From NCBI RefSeq assembly GCF_900496995.4, contig NW_024470395.1, positions 1 through 64,000 on the forward strand: a stretch of 64,000 nt of DNA, read 5' to 3'. This DNA comes from Aquila chrysaetos chrysaetos. Its lineage: Eukaryota; Chordata; Aves; Accipitriformes; Accipitridae. The notes under the pieces are model-generated. The model had not been told where the DNA came from and made no database searches. It saw nothing but the letters and a program-made list of their open reading frames with translations. The position numbers and the translations under genes are program-made. Of the stretch, positions 13,401 through 24,992 are shown in pieces (within the stretch, counting starts at the first letter, position 1; each line of letters opens with the position of its first letter).

Positions 13401-16400
13401 GAGAAGGTTTTGGGGTTCAGAGGGAGGTTTTTGGGGTGCCCCTGACCGGTTGGAGATGACAATGACGCGACTGAACTCAGAGCGGCAGTTCTGGCCCAGG
13501 TTGGGGGACATGGGGACAGCACTGGGGGACACTGGGGGACCCATAGTCAAGTTTTGTGGTGCAGGAGAAGGTTTTGGAGTGCAAGGCAGGATTTTGGGGT
13601 ACAGAGTGGGGATTTTTGGGGTGCTCCTGACCGGTTGGAGATGACGATGGCATCGTTGAACTCGGAGCGGCAGTTCTGGCGCAGGGCGGTGCGCCCGCCG
13701 TTGGTGATGACGGCGTTGGTGCCGTGCAGGCGGTGGAACCGCAGGTCACTGGGGGAACCCCCCGGGGACGGACTTTCGGGGGACCCCGGGGTGTCCCCCT
13801 CCGAGCCATCGCCCGCCAGCGAGGTCACCTCTTGGGGGACACACGCAAATGACCCGTGAATCCCCAATGTCAGGGCTCCAGCAATCCCCCTGCACCCCCA
13901 GGGCCAGCCCTGCACCCCGATATTGCCCCCCAGGTGGCCCTGCACACTGGGGTCCCCAATGTTCCTCAAACCCACACCCTGATGTCCCCAAGCCCCCCAA
14001 AACTCCACCTCTGATGTCCCCAGAACCCCTGTCCCCCCCAAACCCAACACCCCGGTGTCCCCAGTGGCCCCAAACCCCCACCCCGATGCCCCCAAGCCCC
14101 CCAAAACTCCAACTCTGACCTCCCCAGGTGCCCCCCCGAGCCGCCACGTCCCCAGTGCCCCCCCCCAGGAGCTCACCGCCGTCCTCGACGATGGTGGCCT
14201 GGGCGGCCTGGCCGTAGAGGTCCACCACGGCGTAGACGTTGGGGGGCACGTTCCAGGCGGCGGGTCCCTGCGCCGCCCCGTTGACGAAGAAGTGGAGGGT
14301 ACCGTCGTCCCTGCGTACCACCCCCACCGTGTCCCCCGCCTGCGGGGATGCACGTCACCCGGGGAGGGGGGACACCGACAGGTCCCAACCAGGGACCCGG
14401 GCGTCCGGGTTGTCCCACCTTGAGGCGGTCGAGGTTGTGGCCGTACTCGTCGAGGACGGTAGTGCCGTTGTGCATCACACCGTTGCCTGTCATCATCCAG
14501 GTGCCTGCGGGGACAGGGACGGGGTTGGGGACACGACCCATGGAGGGGAAGGGTGGCTGGGGATGCCCTGGAGTGGTTGGGGACACCCTGGAGTGGTATG
14601 AGATGCCCTGGGGACACCCTGGAGTGGCTGGGGACACCCTGGGGACACCCCAGAGTGGCTGGGGACACTTTGGAGTGGTATGAGATGCTCTAGGGACATC
14701 CTGGAGTGGCTGGAAACACCCTGGGGACACCCTGGAGTGACTGAGGACATTCTGGAGCAGCATGAGATGTCCTGGGGACATGCTGGAGTGCCTGGGGACA
14801 CCCCAAGTAGTATGAGATGTCCTAGGGACACCCCAGAGGGGCTGGGGACACACTGGAGTGGTAGAAGATGCCCTGGGGACGTCCTGGGGACACCCTGGAG
14901 TGGCTGGGGACACCTTGGAGTGGTACAAGGTGCCCTGGGGACACCCTGGAGTGGCTGGAGACACCCTGGGACAACCCAGAGTGGCTGGGGGCACCCTGGA
15001 GTGGTTTGAGATGCCCTGAGGACACACACGGGTGGCTGAAGACACTCTGGGGACATCCTGGAGTGGCTGGGGATGCCCCAGGGACACCCAGGGTGGCTGG
15101 AGACACCCTGGGGTGACTTGAGATGCCCTGGGGACTTTCTGGACCAGCTCAAGATGACCTGGGGACACCTAAGGCTGGCTGGGGAAGTCCTGGGGACATC
15201 GTGGGGTGGCTGGTGCCACTCTGGAGACACTCAGGAGAAGCTGGAGATGTCCTGGGGACACCCAGGAATAGCTGAGTGGTATGAGATGCTCTGGGGACAC
15301 TCTGGAGAGACCCTGAAGTGCCTCAAGAAATCCCGGGGACACCTTGGAGCGGCTGAGGACACCCTGGAGTGGCTCTAGATGCCCCAAGGACACTCCGGAG
15401 TGGCTGAAGATGTCCTAGAGTGGCTCAAGATGCCTAGGGGACATGCTGGGGTGGCTGGGAACAACCTGGGGACACCCTGGGTAGCTGGGGGCCTTGTAGG
15501 GACCCCAGAAAGATGTTTGGAACCCCTCGGGGACATCAGGAACCCAGCCAAACACAGGCGGGTCGTGGTGGGAGGGCAGGTGAAGGTAGGCAGGGGTGTG
15601 GGTGGTGACCCCATGGGGACGTTGGGGACCCCATAGGGTCCCCGTGGTGATGTTGGGGACCCACCTGAGCACTGGTTGGTAATGTTGGTGGGCAGCTGAG
15701 GGTAGATAAGGTGGTGACCCCATGGGGACGTTGGGGACCCCATGGAGATGTCGGGGACCCACCTGAGCGCAGGTTGGTCATGGTGGAGGGCAGCTGGAGG
15801 TAGGCAGGGTTGTGCGTGGTCACCCCGATCTCGATGGACCCGGCCCACTTGTCCACCATCTTGTCGATGCGGACCTGGAAGAGCTCGTTGTCCCGCAGCG
15901 CCCGGGCACTCAGCACCACCCCGTGGTTGAAGTCATCTGTCGCGCTGGGGACGGGGACATCGTGTCACCCGGGGGGGGGGCAGGGTGGAACGAGGGATGG
16001 GTCCGTCATGTCAGCGGGGACATGGGGACACCGCATCAGCAAGGACACAGGGAATGAACCCATCATATCAATGGGGGACACCAGGGATGGGGACACAGCG
16101 TCAGCAAGGACACCAAAGATGGGTTCATCACATTGTCAGGGACACCAGGGACAGGGACACAAAGACACAACGTCGGCAAAGACACCAAACATGGCTTCAT
16201 TACGTTGATGAGGACGCCAGGGATGGGGACACAAGAACTCAATGTCAACAGAAATGCCAGGGATGGGTCCATCACGTCAACAGGGGCAGCAGGGATGGGG
16301 ACACAAGGACACCACATCATCGGGGACACTGAAAATCGGTTTATCACATCAACAAGGACAGCAGAGAAACGGACACAAGGACACAACGTCAACGAGCCCG

Positions 16401-19400
16401 CCAGAGAGGAGTCAATGATGTCAACAGCAACAGCAGAGATGAGGACACAAAGACACGTCACTAAAGACACCGGAGACACGCTCATCACGTAAACACAGAC
16501 ACCAGAAACAGTAACACAAAGATTCAATGTCAGGGGGGACACCAGTAACGGGTCCATCACGTTGATGAGGACACCAGGGACGGGGGCACAAGGACACAAC
16601 GTCAGCACGGATCCCAGAGACGGGTCCATCACGTCAACAGAGAAAGCAGGAATGGGGACACAAGGACGCAACGTCCTTGAGGACACCAAGGATGGACTCA
16701 TGACGTCGACAGGGACAGCAGGGATGGGGAAACAAGGACACAACGTCAACAAAGACACCAGCGATGGGTCCATCACGTTGATGAGGACACCAGGGATGGG
16801 GACACCAGGGCTGGACCCATCACATCAAAGGAGACACGGTCACTCGCTGTGACCACAAGACCATCTCCCCCTCCCTTGTCCCCGTTCCCTCTGCACCCCT
16901 CCATGTCCCCAGGTCCCCCCAAGCCCCCACGTCCCTCCCCATGTCCCCCAGCGTCCCCCCGCGTCACTCACTGTGGCCGCAGAGCCGTGCGCCCCTCGTT
17001 GACGATGGCCGCCTTCTGCCCGCAGTTGGGGTGGAAGAGGAGACGAGGGGGCGGTGGGGGCCCGGCGGGGGGCCCAGCAGGGGGCTGGGGGGACGTGAGG
17101 GGACGCCGGCCACCCTCGGGTGACAACGCTCGCAGGATGGCATTGTTGCGCCGCAGGCGGTCGCTGTGGTTGTGGTTGTGGACGATGGTCACCTTCACCG
17201 CCATCCCGTAGAGGTCCACCACCCCATAGACCACCAGCGGCGTCAACGTCGTTGCCACCCCTGGAGACAGGGAGAGGGATGTCACCGCAGCCATGCTGGG
17301 GACACCCTGGTCCCCTCGAGATCATGGGGTGTCAACACTGGGGACACCCTATGGATGGGGACGTCACTAAAAACCAATTTGGTATCGCTTGTGCCCCCTC
17401 CCAGTCATGGGGTGTCAATGTTGGGGACACCCCATGGATGGAGGTGCCACCACAGACACCCTGGAGATACCCTCGACCCCTCCCAGTTGTGCAGCACCAA
17501 CGTGGTGGACAGCCCAGGGTTGGGGACATCACTAAGAACCACTTTGGGGTCTCCATGTCCTCTCAAGGTCATGGGGTGTCAACCTTAGGGACATTCCAGG
17601 GATGGAAACATCCCCAACAGCGAGTCTAGGGTCTCCTCTGTCCCCTCAAGGTCATGGCGCATCAACGTGGGGGACACCCCACGGCTGGGGACGTCACTAA
17701 GAACCACTTTGGGGTGTCCATGTGCCCTCAAGGTCATGGGGTACCACCATGGGGGGCATCCTGGGAATGGGGTTGTCCCCAAGAGCCACCTTGGGGTCCC
17801 CACGTCCCCTCCCAGTCATGACGTGTCAACCTGCAGGACACCATACAGACAGGGACAGCCCCAAGAGCCACTTTAGGGTCTCCATGTCCCCTCCCTGTCC
17901 TGGGGTGTCAACACTGGGGACACCCCACAGATGAACATGTCCCCAAGAACCACCTGGGGTCCCTCAAGGTCATTAGGCATCAACACGAGGGACACCCCAT
18001 GGATGGGGACATCTTCAAAGCCACCTTGCTGTCCCCATGTCCCCTCCCAGCGCCAAGATACCAATTTGGGGACTTTCAGGAGACCCCTGGGGGTATGGGG
18101 GGGGTGTCCCCATGTTCCCTGTGTCCCCCCAGGGTGTCCCTGTGTCCCCCCACCTTGGTCAATGCCGTTGATGTAGAAGTGGAGGGCGTTGTTGGCTTTC
18201 CTCGTCAGCCCGATGTGGTCCCCTTCCTATGGGGGGACACACACACATGACGTGGGTGACAACAAGCCCCCAAAAATCTGAGGGAAGGGCTTTGGGGAGC
18301 ATTGGGAGCCCCCCCACAACCCCCAGGGTGTCCTCAAGGGGTTGAGGGTGCAGCGATGGAGGGCTAGCATTGGTGGGACCCCCCAAAATCCTTGCAGGGG
18401 ATGGTGGGGACACCAGGGACACAAGCAGGGCAGGGGGACATCGCTGGGACCCTCCCAAAACTCCTGCAGTGGACAACAGAAGTGTGGAGAAAGGGGTTTG
18501 GGGGTCCCAAAGGGGGAATTGGGGGTGCAGGAGAAGGTTGACGTCGCTGGGGCCTCCCCCAAACCCCTGCGGGGACAGTGGAGATGGGGGGGGGGCGGGG
18601 CTAATGAGGAGTTGAAGGTCTCCAGGGTGGGTTAAGGGGGGTCCCCCCAATTTTGAGGGGCCCTGGGGAGGTTTTGGGAGTCTCAGGGGAGTTGAAAGGG
18701 GATCCCTCTGATTCTGGGGGGCCTCAGGGGGCTTTTGGGGGTTCTAGAGAGAACGTGGGGGTCCCCCCCCAATTTTGGGGGGCCTTGGGGACTTTGGGGA
18801 TCCCAGGGTGGGTTTGGGGTGTCCCACCTGATTTTAGGGGACCCCAAGGGAGGGGTTGGAGCCCCCAGGGGAGCGCATTGGGGATTTGGGGGTGTTTTGG
18901 GGGTCCTGGGGGTGGGGTTCAGGGGTCGCCCCCTGATTTGAAGGGGGTCCCTCCTGATTTTGGGGTGCCCTGGAGGTGTCACCTGCAGCTCGTCGAGGCT
19001 GAACTCGCAGTACTCGCGCCGCGTCCCCTTCCCGTTGGTCAGGATCCCACAGCCGCTCATCATGATGGTACCTGCGGGGGTGCAGTGGGGCGGGTCTTGG
19101 GGGGGGACCCAGGCATACAGAGAACCCCCCCACATCCTCTCTGGGGGGACACAGGCATTGGGGAACACCCCCACCCCTTTTCTAAGGGCATTCGGGGAGC
19201 CCCAGCTCTACTGTTGGGGGTCTTGGGAGGACTCAGGCATCCGGGGGGCCCCCCACCCCACTCTGGGGGAGGACCCAGGCATCTGAGGGGTCCCAGGCAT
19301 CCGGGGGGGCTCACCGGAGCGGAGGTTGGTCATGGTGGCGGGGTACTCGAGGCTGTTGGGGTTGTGCGCCGTCACCCCGATCTCGATGGAACCAGACCAT

Positions 19401-22400
19401 TTGTCCACCAGTTTGTCGATACGGATCTGGGACAGGGGGTGTCATGGGGTGAGGGGGAGGGTGTCAAGGGACCCCCAACCCCCCCCAGGATCCCCTGACA
19501 CCCCCCAGAATTCCCCTCCATGCACTTCACAGCCCCCCCCAATACCCCATGGGACACCCAGTTGCCCTCAGGACCCCAAAAATGTCCCCAAGACACTCTC
19601 AGGTCCCCAGTATTCTCCCAACCCCCCCCCCCAACTCTGCGACACCCCCCCCCAAGACGCCTACAATGTGCCAAGACCCCCCCCAGGACCCCTGTGATGC
19701 TCCCCGAGAACCCCCAGAACATCCATGAGACCCCAAGAACACTCAGGACCCCCATAAGTCGCCCAGGATCTCCATAAAGGTCCCCATGATACCCCCCTGA
19801 CCCCATAAGCCCCCCCAGAACCCCCATGATGCCCCCCCAGGTCCCCTGTAAGACCCCCACAACCACTCAGGGCCCCCGTGAGGCCCCCCAGGACCCTCAT
19901 AATGCCCCAGGGACCACCCTGATGCCCCAAAGACCCCCATGATGCCAGCCAGGCCCCATATAATGCCCCCCAGGACCCCCCACGACCACCCAGGACCCCC
20001 CCAAATCCCCTTCACGACCACCCAGGATGCCAGCGATGCCCCAAAAACCCCCATGATGCCCCCCAAGACCCCCAAAAGAACCCCCGGACCCCCCCAGACC
20101 TCGAACATCTCGCCGTCACGCAGGGGCCGGTTGGTGAGGACGACGCCGTTGTTGAACTCGTCGAGGGGCCGCCGGCGCTCGGCTGTCTTGTGCCCGTTGC
20201 TCAGTTTGATGAGCGCCCCGCACTTCTCGTGGAACAGCAACGCCTCATTGGACAGCGGAGCCCCTGGCCCCGCCCATGCCGCACCTGTGGGTGGGGTTGG
20301 TTAGGCCACACCCCCTGCGGGGGACACACCCTCCGGGCGGGGACACACTCTCCAGAGAATCGCTCCATCCATTCATTATGGCAATGTAGAGCAGTGGAAG
20401 CCCCGCCTCCTAGGGTGGGCCATGCCCCCCGGAGAGACCACACCCCCTGAGGAGACCCGACCTTTTTTCACACAAACACCACCCACAAAGACAAGCCACA
20501 CCCACTAAAATCCCTATTTATCAGATGTTTCAGAAAAAAAACACCAAACAGCCTATGTCCTGTGATTTGGCACACCCCAAGACAGGCCCCGCCCCTATTG
20601 AGGCAAGCCCCACCCCCATCGGGACAGGCCCTGCCCAACAGATCACACCCCCAGGACAGGCCCCACCCACCAAGAGAGACCACGCCCCTGCAAGATGCTC
20701 CACCCACTTGGAAAAGACTCCATAACTGCAAGTGGGGAGAGGAAAGGTTCCACCCCCTGGTAAGAGGCCACACCCCCAACACCAAAGACCCCACCCCCTG
20801 GAGAGGCTCCACCCACAAGGCCCCTCCCCTGTCCCAGCTGCAGGCAGGGATGGTGAAAGCCCCGCCCCTTCAAGCCAACTCCACCCACTGAGGCACACCC
20901 ATCTGGGATGAGGCCACACCCCCAAGGAGAGACACCACCCCCACAGACAGGTGGCAAAGGCTCTGCCCCCTGCAGCTGGCCACACCCCCGGGGACAAGCC
21001 CCACCCCCTCCCAGACAAGGCTGGTTGTGGCCCCGCCCCTAGAACTGGCCCCGCCCCTCGAAGCCAGGCCCCGCCCCCTGTCACTCACCACCCTCGGGGG
21101 GGGTCGAGGCTGTCTGGGAACTTGTCAGGGCGGGGCTGGGCCCGGGGCGGGGCCGGGGCGGGGGGCAGCGCTGGGAGGGAGCGGGGGGGGCACCAGTAAC
21201 CCCAGTGCCCTGCCAGTAATGTCCCCCAGTACTCCCCCAGCCCCCCCAAATCCCCCCTCCCCATATCCCCATACCCCAAAATTCCCCCCAAATCCCCCCA
21301 GCCTGCCTCCCCATCACCCCTGGACCACCCCAGACCACCCCTAATCCCCCCTCCCCATATCCCCATACCCCAAAATTCCCTCAAAATCCCCCCAGTCTCC
21401 TTCCCCATCACCCCCAGACCCCCGCAGACTCCCAAATAGCCCCAAATCCCCCTCCCTCACCCCCAGCCCCCCAAATCCCCCCTAGAACCCCAAATCCCCC
21501 CACCATCACCCCCCCAAATACCGCCCTGACCACCAAATCCTCCTCTCCATCACCCCCAGCCCCCCAAATCCCCCCCTAGACCCCCAAATCCCCCCCTAGA
21601 CCCCCAAATCCCCCCCAAATATCCCCCCCCCCCACTCCCAATTACCCGGCAGGGGGGTGGGTACCGGCGGTAAAGGGGGGGCCGGGGGGGGTCCAGCCAC
21701 CTCAGGGGGGACGACGGTAACCTGGGTACATTTCCCATAGAGATCCACCACGGCCCAAACGCGGGGGGGCAACCCGGCAGCCGCGACCCCCCAGTCCCGC
21801 CCGTTTACCCAAAGCCGTAATTCCCCCCCTGGGGTGGCTTGAACCCCGACTCGATCTCCTTCCCCTAAAGCGTCTAAATCCGGCCCAAAATCTTCCCGTA
21901 AAGATCTTCCGTCCCGAAGAACGGAACAGCCGGACACGACCCAGGAACCCCCCCCGGAGACCGGTGGCGCTACTGGGAAAATCCAGTTCAGCCGGATCCA
22001 GAGCCGTCACCCCCACCTCGATGGAGCCGCTCCAGGAGTTCACCTGGGGGGGGGGAAGAAAGGGTTAAGGGGGGGCCTTGGTGTAGGAAAGGGGGGAATG
22101 GGGGGGGTAAGGGGGAAATGGGGGGCAAACGGGGGGGAAAACAGGGGGAAATAGGGGGAAACGGGGGTCCGTGGTGTAGGAAAGGGGGGGAATGGGGGGG
22201 TAAGGGGACAAATGGGGGGAATGGGGGGGAAATGGGAGGTAAGGGGGAAGGAATGGGGGGGCAAGGGGGTCCTTGGGGGGGAAAGGGGGGCAAAAGGGGG
22301 GGTAAGGGGGGGGAATGGGGGTAAGGAGGGGAACGGGGGGAAATGGGAGGGTTAAGGGGGTCCTTGGTATAGAAAAAGGGAGGAATGGGGGGGAAATGGG

Positions 22401-23845
22401 GTCCTTGGTGTAGGAAAGGGGGGAGAAGGGGGTCCCTAATGTAGGGGGGCAAAATGGGGGGTTAAGGGGGTCCCTGCTGTGGGAAGGGGGGGGCAACGGG
22501 GGTTCAGAGAGTCCCTGATGGGGGGGCAGCGGACACAGGGGGTTAAGGGGGCCCTAATGGGGGAATGGGGGGGGTCAAGGGCCCCCCAACGCTGGTGTCT
22601 GTGTTACCCCGACACCGGAGGCTCTGGTGTGGGGGGGGGGCATTGCCTGATGTTGGGGAGCCCCAATAAAGGGGGGGTCATGCTGGGGGTTCATGTTGGG
22701 GTGCCCCTTCCCCCACCCCAGTTACACCCAGTTCCCCCAGTTGCCTCCAGGGCTTCCCCAGTCAGCCCCAGCCCCCTCTTCCCCAATCCCCCACCTTGTC
22801 CTTCCAGTTAACCCCAGTTTCCTGTCTTCAGTTAGCCCCAGGCTCTCCTCCCCAGTCCTCCCAGTGCCCCCTCTCCAGTAAAGCCCAGCCCCTCCTCCCC
22901 AGTCTTCCCAGTCACCTCAGTCACTCCCTTCCCCAGTTCTCCCAGTTACCCCAGTACCCTCTTCCCCAGTTCTCCCAGTCCCCCCAGTTACTCTTAGCCC
23001 CCCTTCCTCAGTCCTCCCAGTGCCCCCCAGTTCTCCAGATCGCCCCCAGTCACCCCCAGCACCCCCTTCCCCAGTCCTCCCAATGCCCCCATCTTCCCAG
23101 TTCCCCCTTTCCCAGTCGTCCTAGTTCCCCCAGTTACCCCCAGTCCCTTCTTCCCCATTCCTTCCAGTCACCCCCAGCACACCCTTCCCCAGTCCTCCCA
23201 ATGCCCCCCAGCCCTCCCAGTCCCCCCAGTTATACTCAGTTCCCCCTTCCCCAGTTCTCAGTCACTGCAATTACCTCCATTTCCCTCTGCCCCAGTCATC
23301 CCAGTTCGCCCAGCTACCCACAGTCTGCTCTTTCCCAGTCCTCCCAGTTATACCCAGTTCCCTCTTCCCCAGTTCTCCCACTCACTGCAGTTACCCCCAT
23401 TTCCCTCTTCCCCAGTCCTCCCACTCATCCCAGTTCCCCCCAGTCCCCTCTTCCCCAGTCCTCCCGCTCATCCCAGTTCCCCCCAGTCCCCTCTTCCCCA
23501 GTCCTCTCAGTCACCCCAGTTATACCCAGTTCTCTCTTCTCCACCTCTCCTAGTCATCCCAGTTCCCCCAGTCCCCTCCTCCCAGTCCCCCCAGTCCCCC
23601 TCACCGCCCCTTCCCCAGCCCTCCCAGTCCCCCCCCACCTTCCTGTCGATGCGGACGGTGAAGACGCGGCCGGGTCGCAGCGGATCGCGACTCAACACCA
23701 GCCCGTGATTAAACTCCTGACCCGGCTGGGCCCGGGCCGCGCTCCGACCCCCCTGAGACAACGACACCAGCTTCCCGGTACGGGGGTGCAGCTCCCCGGG
23801 CCCCCCCGGGCCCCCGCCCGCCCCACCGGGGCCCGGTGCCGCCAT
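1450..23845 (-). CDS. NEURL4: NEURL4, neuralized E3 ligase adaptor 4 (29 coding exons, complete)
   Basis: Adaptor protein with six neuralized homology repeats (NHR). The human protein acts at centrosomes/centrioles with the HECT ligase HERC2 and CP110. Coding exons, 5' to 3': 23639-23845, 21646-22043, 21089-21170, 20100-20284, 19315-19426, 18983-19071, 18154-18226, 16972-17260, 15763-15944, 14419-14504, 14177-14339, 13632-13830, 12844-12920, 12652-12730, 11689-11858, 11136-11264, 10543-10688, 9610-9825, 9174-9272, 8056-8206, 7637-7774, 6505-6663, 5538-5718, 4841-4932, 4332-4440, 3726-3867, 2842-2954, 2260-2425, 1450-1643. All have AG/GT borders and phases that join. Start ATG 23843-23845; stop TGA 1450-1452. 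Landmarks: [14 protein letters not shown] (exon 1), [30 protein letters not shown], end LLVRVD. Seven exons (2, 3, 20, 23, 24, 25, 29) carry one surplus base in a G/C run of 8-10; discounting these gives about 1472 aa (human about 1560). The shortfall is mainly the linker between NHR1 and NHR2. Confidence 0.97.
5719..6504. repeat. NEURL4 intron minisatellite (GGGAATGGGGGG type)
   Basis: The intron between NEURL4 exons 22 and 23 is filled from about 5810 to 6300 by a short purine-rich repeat alternating GGGAATGGGGGGG, CTTGGGGATGG and GGTCACCTGGGGG. The long ORFs here are by-products of the low-complexity sequence. Confidence 0.7.
6687..7630. repeat. NEURL4 intron 21 array of ATTGG plus CRE-like modules
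   Basis: The intron between exons 21 and 22 contains about six tandem modules of roughly 55-100 bp, each with ATTGG (an inverted CCAAT box) followed about 12-13 bases later by TGACGTCA or a near variant. ATTGG starts near 7230, 7285, 7346, 7405, 7510 and 7610. Perfect TGACGTCA octamers are at 6687-6694, 6737-6744 and 7248-7255. Whether CREB/ATF or NF-Y bind here is not known. Confidence 0.7.
8210..9170. repeat. NEURL4 intron 19 minisatellite rich in TGACATCA
   Basis: The intron between exons 19 and 20 is a tandem array with a period of roughly 58 bp. The unit reads approximately TGACATCACAGCCATGCC, CCTCCCAGGCAGGAAATGAG, GTCAGAGAGCCTC. Two units keep a perfect TGACGTCA (8241-8248, 8451-8458); most have TGACATCA. 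Confidence 0.75.
9970..10400. repeat. 85-bp tandem repeat in NEURL4 intron 17
   Basis: Four units of about 85 bp, marked by GGGTTAAATCTGGGCTGGGG at about 10078, 10163 and 10248 with a degenerate first copy near 9984. Each carries GGGGCGGGGCTCCA, a GC box. The unit stays open in several frames, which explains the overlapping ORFs on both strands. Confidence 0.8.
11940..12600. repeat. NEURL4 intron 14 GGGGACAGATGGGGACCC minisatellite
   Basis: The intron between exons 14 and 15 is a short-period repeat (about 18-36 bp) based on GGGGACAGACGGGGACCCT. Long ORFs on both strands here have no similarity to a protein family and simply translate the repeat. Confidence 0.75.
13286..13500 (-). repeat. 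Two tandem copies of the 3' end of NEURL4 exon 12 in the next intron
   Basis: On minus, the real exon 12 ends with codons for [15 protein letters not shown] and donor GTCAGG (13632). The downstream intron has two further copies of this exon end, at 13444-13500 (reading [15 protein letters not shown], donor-like GTCAGG kept exactly) and at about 13286-13335 (more diverged). Spacing is about 184 and 159 bp, and the flanking TTTTGGGGTGCAGGAGAAGG is repeated too. The minisatellite therefore amplified an exon edge together with its 5' splice site. Confidence 0.85.
14520..15540. repeat. NEURL4 intron 9 minisatellite (about 36 bp)
   Basis: About 1 kb of tandem units of the form GGGGACACCCTGGAGTGGCT with alternating spacers ATGAGATGCCCTGGGGACAC. 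Both strands are open for long stretches, giving repeated peptides such as [10 protein letters not shown] that are not a gene. Confidence 0.8.
15960..16840. repeat. NEURL4 intron 8 minisatellite (about 45-48 bp)
   Basis: Tandem units based on GGACACCAGGGATGGGGACA followed by CAAGGACACAACGTCAACA and GGGTCCATCACGTCAAC. Minus-strand translations look hydrophobic and repetitive; the intron sits between exons with clean borders at 15944 and 16972. Confidence 0.8.
17290..18060. repeat. NEURL4 intron 7 minisatellite (about 90-110 bp)
   Basis: About seven to eight units carrying TCATGGGGTGTCAAC, GGGGACACCCCATGGATGGG and AAGAACCACTTTGGGGTC. No exon is hidden inside; exon 7 (18154-18226) and exon 8 (16972-17260) flank it. 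Confidence 0.75.
20300..21080. repeat. CACCC-rich repeat in NEURL4 intron 3
   Basis: About 780 bp of loosely periodic (30-40 bp) sequence with repeated GCCCCACCCAC, GGACAGGCCCC and CCACACCCCC. No exon was found in this intron or the one before it for the human linker around NMELSEVVSNTILSAYNGG. Intron borders are 20284 and 21089. Confidence 0.6.
22060..23630. repeat. NEURL4 intron 1: GGGGGAATGGGGG and CCCAGTCCTCCCAGT repeats
   Basis: From about 22060 to 22600 there is a GGGGGAATGGGGGGGTAAGG repeat. From about 22720 to 23630 the unit is CAGTCCTCCCAGTTCCCCC. Nothing resembling an exon lies between exon 2 (ending 22043) and exon 1 (starting 23639). Confidence 0.75.
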
Positions 23846-24992
23846 CGCGCTCCGCCGCGCTCCACGGTACCGGCGGGCCTTCCCCCCCCACACCCCACCG
23901 ACCGCCTTTGCGACTTTTTGCGACGTTTTTACGGCGCGGCGCGACGCGGCGCGCTTGACGGCGGAGTGGCGCGGCGCGGGGATTAACCCCGATTTCGCCG
24001 CGTCCCTCCGGAGTTTTTCACGGCCCGACCGTGCCCCCCGCCTTGCACCGCGACCCCCCACCCCCCCCAAAGCTCTCCTCCCCCGCTTCCCTCCCCCCCG
24101 CCTCACCCCGCCACCCTTTCCCCGCGCTTTACGGCAGCGTGGCACCCCACTCCCCCACCACCCCTTGCCCCGAGTCACATTTACGGCACCGTCGCGCCAG
24201 CCGGCCGCTTGACGTCCCGGCAACAGTTGCCATAGGGACGGGGCCCTGCCCGGCAACGCCGCGGTCCCGCCGCTAATTAATCCCCGGTAACGAAGCTGGG
24301 CTAATTACGGTTCTGCCGCGGCCGGGGAGGGGGAGTGTGGGGGGTGTTAATTAGCGCTGGGATCTCATTCGCGACGGAAATAAAGCGGTTCTGAGGTATT
24401 AGCGGCCATCGCGGAGTAATTAACAAGTTATTACGATGTAATTAGAGGCTAATTAGCGCTCAATTAGGCGTTAATTAGAGGCTAATTAACTAAAAATAGG
24501 GGGTTGGGGGGGGGGGGCGCGCTTCCAGGCCCACTCCTGTGCCCGGATTGGGGTCAAGCTTCGTGTTAATGAACACAATCAGCCTAATTACTCTGCCCCC
24601 CCCCTTCCCCCCCTTGCTCCGTGTCCCCCCCGCGTCCCCTCCATCACCCCCCCATCCCGACCCCCCCCAAATCCCCCGTACCCCCCCCCCGCCCCCCCCG
24701 GTCGTACCCCCCCCATGTCCCCCCCCTCTATCCCCCCCCCATCCCCCCCTCCCCCCATCCCCGCTGCCCCCCCGGTCCCCCCCCCCATCCCGGTGCCCCC
24801 CCCCGTTCCCTCCCCCCGGGGCGGAGCCGCCTCCCGCCCGGCCCCGTCGCCGCCTGCCGCCTCCCGGCACCGCCGCCCGCCGGAGCCCCGGGACCCCCCC
24901 GGGACCCCCCCCCCCCACCTCCCCGGGACACCCCCCCCCTCCCTCCAGTCCCGCCTGTGCCCCCCCCTCCTTTTCCCGTTCCCCCCCCCGCC
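23846..24992. promoter_or_regulatory. Divergent NEURL4/ACAP1 promoter with TAATTA cluster
   Basis: The two start codons face away from each other, 1147 bp apart, as the human NEURL4 and ACAP1 genes do. CpG-rich sequence borders NEURL4 exon 1. In the middle, 24270-24600 is unusually AT-rich for the window and holds nine TAATTA hexamers (24274, 24302, 24348, 24417, 24439, 24450, 24472, 24483, 24585) and a perfect MEF2-type CTAAAAATAG at 24490-24499. The ACAP1-proximal 24600-24990 is C-rich. Transcription starts cannot be placed from sequence alone. Confidence 0.65.

Noticed and set aside
16063-16776. 237-codon hydrophobic minus-strand ORF that looks like a membrane protein
   Set aside because: Translation of the 45-bp NEURL4 intron repeat ([13 protein letters not shown] units), not a gene.
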